Origin: Gordonibacter sp. An230
GTDB lineage: Bacteria > Actinomycetota > Coriobacteriia > Coriobacteriales > Eggerthellaceae
Assembly: GCF_002159915.1 (NCBI RefSeq)
Contig: NZ_NFJP01000015.1
Location: forward strand, 27,552 to 91,551
Direction: 5' to 3'
Length of the DNA stretch: 64,000 nucleotides
The notes beneath the pieces were generated by a model that had not been told where the DNA came from, did no database searches, and saw nothing but the letters and a program-made list of their open reading frames with translations. Below, in pieces: positions 46,255 through 54,075 of this stretch. Made by a program: the position numbers and the translations under genes. Each line of letters starts with the position of its first letter. Positions within the stretch are counted from its first letter, which is position 1.

Positions 46255-48315
46255 ATGAAAAGCTACGAGAAGCTTTTGTCTCCGATAGAGATAGCGCCTA
46301 CCTTCGTGCTGAAGAACAGGATGATCAAGGCTCCGCAGTCGTCGTGGCGCTGGAACGAAGACTGCACTGCCGACGGCAGCGACGCCATCGCCATGTACGA
46401 GAACATGGCGGAGGGGGGCGTTGCGGCCATCGACGTCGCGGCAATACTGTGGGAGCCTGCGGGAGGCATCTACCTCGGTGCCTACGACGACAAGTTCATC
46501 CCCGGCATGATCGAGCTCAACGAGGCCGTCCACAAACATGGGTGTCTCACCATTGGGCAGCTGCACCACATCGGCCCGTCGGCCGTCCCGAATCCGAACG
46601 GGCCGGCGCCGATCTCCTCGTCGACGCTTTCCGAAGACGAGATGCCGGTTCCCAAGCCGTGGTGCCAAGCACCGCGCGGCCTGACCGTCGACGAGATCCA
46701 CGAGAAGCAGCGCCTGCACATCGAAGCCGCCGTGCGCTTGCAGAAGGGCGGGTTCGATGCCGTCGAGGTGCACGTCGCGCACGGGTACTTCCTCGACAGC
46801 TTCGTGAGCCCCCTGTGGAACAAGCGCGACGACGAGTACGGCTGCCAGAACGTCGAGAACCGCACGCGCATCGTGCGCGAGATCATCGAGGGCATCCGCG
46901 AGGCGTGCGGTCCCGACTTCGTCATCGGCTGCCGCCTGAACGGACGCGAGTTCCACCCCACGAAGCAGGGCATCACGGCCGAACAGGCCGCCGAGAACGC
47001 TCGCGCTTTCGTCGATGCGGGCGCGCAATACATCAGCATCGCCGGATACGGATACGGCCCCGCGCCGTTTCGCTACTGCCCGGACTACTTCCCCTATCCT
47101 GAGCCCGATGCGTTCATGGAGCCCTACATGGACGAATACCGAGGCGTTGGACTGTGGACGGCCGTTGCGCGGCAGATCAAAAACGCGGTGGACGTGCCGG
47201 TCATCACCGCGGGCCGCATGAACGAGGATTTGGCGGAGCGCGTGCTCGAGGCCGGCGATGCCGACGTCATCGCGCTCGGGCGCACGCTGTGGGCCGACCC
47301 CTGGTTCGCTCGGAAGGTGGAAGAGGGGCGCGCCGACGAGATCATGCGCTGCACGCGCTGCGCGAGCTGCGAGGACCCGGTGACGCAGCCGCGCATCTGC
47401 CGCGTGAACCCCACGCTGGGCCAAGAACGCCAGCTCGCCGCTCGACCGGTCGAGAAGAAGAAGCGCGTCATGGTGGTGGGCGGCGGCCCTGCCGGCATGG
47501 AGTGCGCCTTGACCCTCGCCGAGCGCGGGCATGACGTGACGCTGTACGAGAAGTCGGGGGCCCTGGGCGGCCGCACCAAGCTGGCGGCCATGATCAAGAG
47601 CGGCGGGTGCGAAGAGGTCATGCACATCTACGACCATCTGACCGCCATGGTTGAAAAGTCGGCCGTCAACGTGAAGCTCAAAACCGAAGTGGACGAGCGC
47701 CTCGTTCGCCGAGAGGCCCCCGATGCGGTGGTTCTGGCCAATTCGTCGCCCTACTATGTTCCCGATATCCCCGGCATCAACCGCAAGAACGTGTTCACCA
47801 TCCCTTTGATGTCGAAGCTCGCGCAGGTGCCGCTCAAGATGTTCGGGCCGGACAAGCTCGCCACGATGAGCGAGAAGTTCTTCCCCGTGGGCAAGAAGAT
47901 CGTGATCTGGGGAGCCGGAGCCGAAGGCGCTCAATGCGCCGAGTTCATGCGCAAGCGCGGCAAGGACATCGTGCTGGTTGCCGAAGACGGAGACGTGGGC
48001 GGATTGATCCCGATCAAGTACAAGGAGCGCATCGAGCCGTGGTTCGACCGCAAAGGCGTCCGCGTGGTGCGCAACGCCACGGTGGCCGAATTCAACAAGC
48101 AGGGGGCGTTGCTGAGGTTCGCCGAGGGCGGCGAGGAGCTGGTGCCGTGCGACTCCATGATGGTCATGCTGCCCGAGCGGCGCGATGCGGCGTTTTTCGA
48201 GATGGTCTCGACGATTGTTCCCGAAGTGCACGAAATCGGCTCGACGCTCGGCGGCGAGAACGCGTTTTTCAAGCATGCGTTCGCCGACGGCCGACGCGTG
48301 GGCTGTCTTGTATAG
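46255..48315 (+). CDS. FeS-flavin NADH:flavin oxidoreductase (OYE/BaiH-like) 2
   Basis: 686 aa, same three-part architecture as its upstream neighbour: TIM barrel (YEKLLSPIEIAPTFVLKNRMIKAP, EVHVAHGYFLDSFVSPLWN), cysteines CTRCASCEDP ... RICRVNP, and Rossmann VMVVGGGPAGMECALTLAERG. It is clearly diverged from copy 1 and probably handles a different double bond, as BaiCD and BaiH do. GGGAGGGGAG precedes ATG; only 25 bp separate the two genes. Confidence 0.9.
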   Translation: MKSYEKLLSPIEIAPTFVLKNRMIKAPQSSWRWNEDCTADGSDAIAMYENMAEGGVAAIDVAAILWEPAGGIYLGAYDDKFIPGMIELNEAVHKHGCLTIGQLHHIGPSAVPNPNGPAPISSSTLSEDEMPVPKPWCQAPRGLTVDEIHEKQRLHIEAAVRLQKGGFDAVEVHVAHGYFLDSFVSPLWNKRDDEYGCQNVENRTRIVREIIEGIREACGPDFVIGCRLNGREFHPTKQGITAEQAAENARAFVDAGAQYISIAGYGYGPAPFRYCPDYFPYPEPDAFMEPYMDEYRGVGLWTAVARQIKNAVDVPVITAGRMNEDLAERVLEAGDADVIALGRTLWADPWFARKVEEGRADEIMRCTRCASCEDPVTQPRICRVNPTLGQERQLAARPVEKKKRVMVVGGGPAGMECALTLAERGHDVTLYEKSGALGGRTKLAAMIKSGGCEEVMHIYDHLTAMVEKSAVNVKLKTEVDERLVRREAPDAVVLANSSPYYVPDIPGINRKNVFTIPLMSKLAQVPLKMFGPDKLATMSEKFFPVGKKIVIWGAGAEGAQCAEFMRKRGKDIVLVAEDGDVGGLIPIKYKERIEPWFDRKGVRVVRNATVAEFNKQGALLRFAEGGEELVPCDSMMVMLPERRDAAFFEMVSTIVPEVHEIGSTLGGENAFFKHAFADGRRVGCLV

Positions 48316-48497
48316 AACATTGACTCGCTCTGCATCGTACCGATGCGCGCCTTGACAGAGCGTGGAATGCAGGAAATGAGATTGGGTGCGGTTTTGCGTC
48401 GAAGGAGGTGATTGCATAGCGAGACAGGATCTTCATGCGAAACGAACCGATTTTCGTTTCGGAAGAAAGTTTCGAAGGAAAGCAAGGAGGAGAACGT

Positions 48498-49733
48498 ATG
48501 TCAGTTAAAACGTATCGCCGTGGGGTCATTTTGATCTGCGCGGCCTTGTGCGGAGCGCTGACGGCATCGCTGAATATCTGGAGCATTTTTCAGAAGCCCT
48601 TAATGGAGGCATATGGGTTTTCGCCTCAGTCGGTGTCGTTCGCCTATACTATCGTCATCGCGATGATTGGCCTGAGCGGCCCCATTGGCGGATGGTTGCA
48701 GCGCAAGGTGCCCGCCCATATCATCATGACCATTGCTGGCATCGGCTTCGGATTGGGCTGGTTCCTTACGGGTTTTGCCAGTAGCATTCCCGTCCTGTAT
48801 GTGACATTTGGTCTATTGGTGGGTGTGTGCGACGGCATATGCTACAACCTTTCTCTCGCCATCGCTACACGATGGTATCCTGACAAGCGAGGATTCGCCA
48901 ACGGCGTCGCTTTGGCCATCATGGCCATCTACCCATTGTTCTCGGCCCCAGCTGGCAACATGATCATCGAGAACTTTAATGTGAGTATCGCATTCAACAT
49001 TGTGGGCGTGTTCTGCATCGTTGGTTTCATAGTCCTGTCCCGTTTCTTGAAGATGCCTGCAGTTGATTACAAGCCCGAAGGATGGGTGCCACCGATTGAG
49101 AGCAATGCCAAGCACGTGAGGAACTATACGTCTGGCGAAATGCTGAGGACTCCGTTCTTCTGGATTTTGCTGTTGTTCTTCGGCACTGTAGCCTGCACCG
49201 GTGTGATGATGTTGTCCACTGTGTCTTTGATAGGCCAGGTTCAGGCTGGTATGGATGCAGCTATGGGCGCTCTTATGGTGGGCATTTTCGCTGTTGCCAA
49301 CGGAGCAGGTCGCTTGGGGCTCGGAGCCGTCTCAGACAAATTCGGGCGCTTCCAAACCATGTTCGTTGCCGTGGCGGTGACAGCGGTCATTCACTTGTTC
49401 CTGTTCGCCAACGCTACAAGCTCCCTGATCTTCATTGTGGAAGCATGCATACTGGGCGTCTGCTTCGGCGGCATCATGGCCATCATGCCGTCGGTATGTG
49501 CGGATGCCTACGGTCCGGGCAATGCTGGACAAAATTACGGCTTCATGTTCATTGGCTATACGTTGGCATCGTTCATTGGGCCAGTGATATCCGCAAATGC
49601 CCTGGCAACCACGGGCAGCTACAGTTCGGCATTTCCCATTCTCGGGTTGCTATGCCTTGCTGGTCTCGTGCTTTTGGTGCTTGCGTGGATGTTCTACAAA
49701 AAGATGAAGGCCAAGGAAGAGGCAAGTGCGTAA
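48498..49733 (+). CDS. MFS transporter, OFA (oxalate/formate antiporter) type
   Basis: 411 aa, 12 hydrophobic helices. N-terminal RRGVILICAALCGALTASLNIWSIFQKPL and the loop GGWLQRKVPAH fit the OFA branch of MFS. The second-half loop is LGLGAVSDKFGRFQ. AAGGAGGAG precedes ATG 48498. Lower GC than the flanking reductases suggests mosaic assembly of the operon. Probable exchange of substrate for product. Confidence 0.85.
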   Translation: MSVKTYRRGVILICAALCGALTASLNIWSIFQKPLMEAYGFSPQSVSFAYTIVIAMIGLSGPIGGWLQRKVPAHIIMTIAGIGFGLGWFLTGFASSIPVLYVTFGLLVGVCDGICYNLSLAIATRWYPDKRGFANGVALAIMAIYPLFSAPAGNMIIENFNVSIAFNIVGVFCIVGFIVLSRFLKMPAVDYKPEGWVPPIESNAKHVRNYTSGEMLRTPFFWILLLFFGTVACTGVMMLSTVSLIGQVQAGMDAAMGALMVGIFAVANGAGRLGLGAVSDKFGRFQTMFVAVAVTAVIHLFLFANATSSLIFIVEACILGVCFGGIMAIMPSVCADAYGPGNAGQNYGFMFIGYTLASFIGPVISANALATTGSYSSAFPILGLLCLAGLVLLVLAWMFYKKMKAKEEASA

Positions 49734-49837
49734 GGTCGTTGTGCCTAATCGCAGATAGCTACCTGTGAAGCTGCGCGTCTGGGTGCGCAGCTGATAAACA
49801 GGACGGTTCCACAAACGTTCCAAGGAAGGAGTTCGAC

Positions 49838-50536
49838 ATGATTTCCAGGATCAGCTTGCTGAAACGCCGCGAGGGGATTTCCGAACATGCATTTCGAGAG
49901 GCGATGATGGACGATGTGCGAAAGGTTGTCGCCTCTATGCCCGAGCTTAGGAAGTGCGAGATCAATTTTGTCACTGATCGCCAGCAACGTTCCCATTTAG
50001 GTCGCGGGGCCATCGACATCGATGGGTTTATCGAGATGTTTTTTGACAGCTACGGCGACATGCAGGAGGCGTATCGCCAGTCTGGCGATACGGTGCTGAC
50101 CGCTTTGGAGCCGATTGTTGAAACTCCCCTTTCCACATTGGTGGTCGTGAAGAAGAAGGATACGCTCGTTCCGGCCTATCTTGATGGGAAAGCGATCAAG
50201 CGGGTTTCCTTCTGCGATCGCAAAGAGGGCGTCGATGCCATGACGTTCCATGACGAATGGTGGTACACCCATTCTGTGCTCGTGAAGCTGATGAGCGGGT
50301 ACTGCGGGTACAACCAGAACCTCGTCGTCGATCGTCTGGTGGCGGAAAAGCCCGTTCATTATGCCGACCTGCCCGTCGAAGGCATGGTGGAGTTTTGGTT
50401 CGAGGACATGGATGCTTTTGACGAGTGCTGTGGCACGGCGGGCTTCAAGCTGCGAGCCAGCGTGCATGCGGCCGAATTCATCGGCACGGTGACGACCTAT
50501 TTCGTTGAAGCTGTTCCGGTGGAGCTGGCGAAGTAA
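49838..50536 (+). CDS. Tandem EthD-domain protein 3
   Basis: 232 aa. Closest in layout to the protein at 39114: MISRISLLKRREGISEHAF, EMFFDSYGDMQEA, GYNQNLVVDR and VEFWFEDMDAFDECCGT. AAGGAG lies seven bases before ATG. Three paralogues in one cluster suggest either separate substrate-binding roles along the pathway or a hetero-oligomer. Confidence 0.82.
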   Translation: MISRISLLKRREGISEHAFREAMMDDVRKVVASMPELRKCEINFVTDRQQRSHLGRGAIDIDGFIEMFFDSYGDMQEAYRQSGDTVLTALEPIVETPLSTLVVVKKKDTLVPAYLDGKAIKRVSFCDRKEGVDAMTFHDEWWYTHSVLVKLMSGYCGYNQNLVVDRLVAEKPVHYADLPVEGMVEFWFEDMDAFDECCGTAGFKLRASVHAAEFIGTVTTYFVEAVPVELAK

Positions 50537-50604
50537 ACGGCCTGTCGGCCGCGTTGCGAAGCTCAGCGCTGCGCGGCCTTCGTCGAGGGAAGGTAGGAAT
50601 TGCA

Positions 50605-51501
50605 ATGAAGTCAAAGCGTTCCGAATTTTTCGACAACGCCATTGTCTCTGGTCCCGGTCAGAAGGAGTTCGAAGAGAAGATCTACGCTGAGGCGCAAGCC
50701 AAGCGTTGGCCTCGCGTCGCCGAAGGGGAGGGCAAGTTCGAGGGCCAGGTGGCCATCGTCACCGGTGCGGCGGGCGGTCAGGGCGAAATGGAAGCGAAGA
50801 TGATCGCCCAGCAGGGTGCCAAAGTGTACATGGCCGATATCGAAGAAGAGGGGCTGAAGCGCGTCGAGGCCGCCATCAACGCCGACGGCGGGGAGGCTGT
50901 GGCGTTTCCGATGGATGTTGCCGATGAGGATGCCTGGCGGGCGTTCGTCAAAAAGGTGCTCGACGAGAGCGGTCGGCTCGATGTGCTCGTCAACAACGCC
51001 GGCATGTGCCAGAACGGCACCGTTCTCACCGAGACGCGAGAATCGCTCAATCGCATCATGGACGTGGACTGCTGGGGGGTGTTCAACGGCATGCACTACT
51101 GCGCACCCGCCATCATCGAATCGGGCGGTGGGACCATTGTGAACACGTGTTCGTACCAAGGCACGCATTTTGGGCCAGGAAGTTTCATCGGCTACGCGAT
51201 GGCCAAGGCGGCTGTCATGGGCATGACGCGCGCCGCCGCCACCGATCTGGGAGCGTACGGTATTCGCGTCAACGCCGTCAATCCCGGCTTGGTGCTTTCT
51301 GGCATGACGCTTCCTCGTGGTCAAAACCGCAAAGGGTTGGTGGAAGCGTCCTCTATGAAGCGTTATGCGCTGCCCGAGGAAATAGCGTCAGTCGTCGTGT
51401 TTCTTGCTTCCGATGATTCGAGTTTCATCAACGGCGAGTTCATCGCAGCTGATGGAGGCGCTACGACTTATCTTCACTTGGCAACAGCCGACGAGAGGTG
51501 A
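50605..51501 (+). CDS. Short-chain dehydrogenase/reductase 1 with N-terminal extension
   Basis: 298 aa. Residues 1-45 are an extra hydrophilic leader before the Rossmann start VAIVTGAAGGQG (usual GxG replaced by GGQG). Asp at the end of strand 2 (VYMADIEEE) favours NAD(H). NNAG is present, as are catalytic Tyr-x3-Lys (GYAMAKAA) and RVNAVNPG. Likely oxidises or reduces a hydroxyl/keto group in the cluster's pathway. AAGGTAGGA precedes ATG. Confidence 0.88.
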   Translation: MKSKRSEFFDNAIVSGPGQKEFEEKIYAEAQAKRWPRVAEGEGKFEGQVAIVTGAAGGQGEMEAKMIAQQGAKVYMADIEEEGLKRVEAAINADGGEAVAFPMDVADEDAWRAFVKKVLDESGRLDVLVNNAGMCQNGTVLTETRESLNRIMDVDCWGVFNGMHYCAPAIIESGGGTIVNTCSYQGTHFGPGSFIGYAMAKAAVMGMTRAAATDLGAYGIRVNAVNPGLVLSGMTLPRGQNRKGLVEASSMKRYALPEEIASVVVFLASDDSSFINGEFIAADGGATTYLHLATADER

Positions 51502-51553
51502 CGGCATGCCGAAAAGGCCGTTCGGGTCGGACTGCGTGGAAGAGGGGTGTATC

Positions 51554-52309
51554 ATGACTCGATTTGACAACAAGGTCGTGCTGGTGACCGGGGCTGCGAA
51601 TGGGATCGGACGCTGCATGGTCGAGCGTTTCCTAAAAGAAGGCGTCGAGGAGCTCGTTGCGGTCGATATCGAAGTCGACACGCTCGAGGATGCGTTCGGC
51701 GACGAAGAGCGCGTCCATACCATTACATGCGACGTGACTGACTACGATGCTGTGCATCGCATGGTGGACGAGGCCGTCGAGAAGTACGGTCGTATCGACA
51801 TCCTTATGAACAACGCCGGGATCTGCTTCAAGGACGGAGAGAAATACGGCATGCTCACGTGCCCGAAGGAAGCGTGGGATCGCGTGGTCGCCACCAATCT
51901 GAACGGCTCGTTCTACGTGGCACAGGCCGTGGCTCAGCGTATGGTGGAGAGGAAGACGAAGGGCGTTATCGTCAACACGTCCTCGAACACGTTCCGTTTC
52001 ATCCCGAAGTACCTCGGAGCCTACCCGGCGACCAAGGCGGCTATCTCCATTTACACGAAGCAGTTCGCCAAGGAGCTTGCCGAGTACGGCATACGCGTCA
52101 ACGCGTTCGGGCCTGGCACGACGAAGACCCGCATGAGCGAGCCGACCCGTTCGAACCCGAAGATGAACGAGCAGTTCTTGAACGATATTCCCATGCACCG
52201 CTACGGCGAAGTGAGGGAGGCTGTGGATACGGCGCTGTTCCTCGCTTCCGAAGAGTCCTCTTTCATGTTGGGAGAGATTATCTTCGAGGACGGCGGGCAG
52301 AGCCTCTAG
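51554..52309 (+). CDS. Short-chain dehydrogenase/reductase 2
   Basis: 251 aa classical SDR: VVLVTGAANGIG, strand-2 Asp in LVAVDIEVD (NAD preference), MNNAGICF, catalytic Tyr and Lys in AYPATKAA, RVNAFGPGTTKTRM, and the C-terminal FEDGGQSL. AGAGGGG precedes ATG 51554; an in-frame ATG at 51506 lacks one. Closely related to SDR 3 just downstream. Confidence 0.9.
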   Translation: MTRFDNKVVLVTGAANGIGRCMVERFLKEGVEELVAVDIEVDTLEDAFGDEERVHTITCDVTDYDAVHRMVDEAVEKYGRIDILMNNAGICFKDGEKYGMLTCPKEAWDRVVATNLNGSFYVAQAVAQRMVERKTKGVIVNTSSNTFRFIPKYLGAYPATKAAISIYTKQFAKELAEYGIRVNAFGPGTTKTRMSEPTRSNPKMNEQFLNDIPMHRYGEVREAVDTALFLASEESSFMLGEIIFEDGGQSL

Positions 52310-52337
52310 CCGTAGCTCGATAAGGAGGATGATGACG

Positions 52338-53087
52338 ATGGAGAGAGAGCGGTTTGTAGACAAAATCGCGTTGGTCACCGGTGGCGCCAATGGCTTGGGG
52401 CGCGGCATGGTGGAGCAGCTTGTAAAGGAAGGCGCTCAGGTTGCCGTCTTCGATATCGAGGACGATACGATGGAGGAGGCGTTCGACGGCAATGATCGCG
52501 TCTATTGCGTGCATTGCGACGTGCGCGACTACGACCAGGTGCAAAAAGGTGTTCAAAACGTTATCGAACGGTACGGACGCATCGACGTGCTCATGAACAA
52601 CGCCGGAATCGTTCATCGACAGGGGTTTCTCGAGTGTAGCAAGGAGGGCTGGCTCGATGTAATGGACACGAATCTGAATGGCGTGTTCTACGTTGGTCAG
52701 GCCGTTGCGCGCACGATGGTCGATCTCGGCGTTGAAGGGTGCATTGTGAACACGTGCTCAAATACCTCGCGCAAGACCGTTGCTGGCGTCACCCCGTACG
52801 GTCCATCGAAAGCCGCAGTGAAGATGCTCACGCAGATCATGGCGCTTGAACTTGCGAAATACGGCATACATGTAAATGCGGTTGCTCCGGGGACGTCGCG
52901 GACTCGCATCGCTGCCGGAACGATCAACGATCCCGAAAGGAGCGCTGCGTTTTTGGCCAAGATGCCGTTCGGGCGTTACGGCGAGGTCCGCGAGATGGTA
53001 AGCGTTGCCCTGTTTCTGGCTTCGGAGGACGCATCGTTCATCACGGGGGAAACCATCTATGAAGAAGGCGGGTTCAGTTTGCCGTAG
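52338..53087 (+). CDS. Short-chain dehydrogenase/reductase 3
   Basis: 249 aa. IALVTGGANGLG, strand-2 Asp (VAVFDIEDD, NAD type), MNNAGIVH, catalytic PYGPSKAA, HVNAVAPGTSRTRI, C-terminal EEGGFSLP. Three ATGs (52329, 52332, 52338) are possible; 52338 gives the best spacing to AAGGAGG at 52322-52328. The shared TRI/TRM and GEVREAV/GEVREMV segments with SDR 2 point to a local duplication. Confidence 0.9.
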   Translation: MERERFVDKIALVTGGANGLGRGMVEQLVKEGAQVAVFDIEDDTMEEAFDGNDRVYCVHCDVRDYDQVQKGVQNVIERYGRIDVLMNNAGIVHRQGFLECSKEGWLDVMDTNLNGVFYVGQAVARTMVDLGVEGCIVNTCSNTSRKTVAGVTPYGPSKAAVKMLTQIMALELAKYGIHVNAVAPGTSRTRIAAGTINDPERSAAFLAKMPFGRYGEVREMVSVALFLASEDASFITGETIYEEGGFSLP

Positions 53088-53111
53088 ATCATCGCTGGAA
53101 GGGGAGCAGGC

Positions 53112-53603
53112 ATGACGACGTTGGAAGATTTGGAGCGTCGATTACAGGACTTGGAAGACATCAGAGCTATAGAGCGACTCCAAGCCGAGTACTGGGATGC
53201 TCTCGACGCGAAGGACTGGAATGGACTGCGGGCTTGCCTTGCCGAAGATTTCGTGTTCGTCAACAACACGACGGGAGGGCGTTATGAGGGGCGCGAGGGA
53301 ATGATCGCCACGATGCGAGCCAAGTTCGCCGATGGCGTCACGTCGAGCCATCATGGTCATCATCACTGGATTGATCTGACCGGCGATGGGACGGCTGTTT
53401 CGCATTGGGCCCTCCAAGACGATCTGTACGACGCGAAGCATGGCGGCGAGTTTGTTGGTCGCGCTCATTACGATAATGCGTACGAGAAAATCGATGGACA
53501 GTGGCGTTTCACGAGAATGTCCTTGACGTACTTGCGTGGGGAGGCCTCCATCAAGAAGAGCTTGGACGACTGTGCCAATGCATACAAGGTGTTCATGATG
53601 TAG
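53112..53603 (+). CDS. SnoaL/NTF2-fold protein, BaiE-like dehydratase candidate
   Basis: 163 aa cone-shaped alpha+beta barrel of the SnoaL-like type (LEDIRAIERLQAEYWDALDAKDW). Residues Tyr27, Asp32, His83, Asp103/104 and Arg135 are spaced roughly like the catalytic set I remember for bile acid 7alpha-dehydratase BaiE (Tyr30, Asp35, His83, Asp106, Arg146). A His-rich stretch HHGHHHW surrounds His83. Scytalone dehydratase and ketosteroid isomerase share the fold, so the reaction is not certain. Last gene of the operon, 24 bp after SDR 3. Confidence 0.82.
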   Translation: MTTLEDLERRLQDLEDIRAIERLQAEYWDALDAKDWNGLRACLAEDFVFVNNTTGGRYEGREGMIATMRAKFADGVTSSHHGHHHWIDLTGDGTAVSHWALQDDLYDAKHGGEFVGRAHYDNAYEKIDGQWRFTRMSLTYLRGEASIKKSLDDCANAYKVFMM

Positions 53604-53787
53604 CGTGGCGGTTTGTCGATGCCGATATCGTTGCGGTGCGCCGCAAGCGCGAAGCTCGTTCGGCTGCAACGAGCGCCCGGAACTTTCATGGGTCCTGCGG
53701 GTCGTGCGGCTTCCGCGGCGGATCTCTGCGGGAAACCTCGCCCGCGTCTTGATCGGGGCGCCGCCCTTCAAGGATGTGTGCTGCATC

Positions 53788-53823
53788 CGAAGCCCGTCGC
53801 GTTGGGGTATGCGGCGGGCTTCG
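53788..53823 (+). terminator. Hairpin terminator of the catabolic operon
   Basis: 13-bp stem CGAAGCCCGTCGC / GCGGCGGGCTTCG with one G-T pair and a 10-nt loop. No T run follows. Confidence 0.55.
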
Positions 53824-53980
53824 CTCAGGCTGCGATCTAAAGACGAAGCGCGAGGCCGAGGCGCTTGGCGCTTGGCGCGCGATCAGGCGCATCCCCTCAT
53901 CGACGACGAGCCGCATGCGATCATCGGCTCGGCGAAGGTCGGCGGCGCTTTACTATAAAGTTCGGGGGGCATGTTTTGGA

Positions 53981-54020
53981 GCGCGCTGGGGCCGAGGGAG
54001 GGAGGATGGCCCCAGCGCGC
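53981..54020 (-). terminator. Hairpin terminator of the flavoprotein gene
   Basis: 13-bp perfect stem GCGCGCTGGGGCC / GGCCCCAGCGCGC around a 14-nt purine-rich loop. Confidence 0.6.
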
Positions 54021-54075
54021 CTCGGAAAGTGTGCGGTCGGCGGGCGCGAGCGCGGGCCGACCGCCGGAAATTCGG

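Larger units (their letters stand above)
53604..54075. other. Convergent intergenic region with two hairpins
   Basis: Terminators for the catabolic operon (53788-53823) and the minus-strand flavoprotein gene (53981-54020). No gene is supported. Confidence 0.5.

Noticed and set aside
46219..48417. Very long antisense open frame (also 2150-3619, 7775-9415, 32824-35706, 44103-46256, 61659-63872)
   Set aside because: These lie opposite strongly supported genes, show no family features, and are expected from the GC-rich third codon position.
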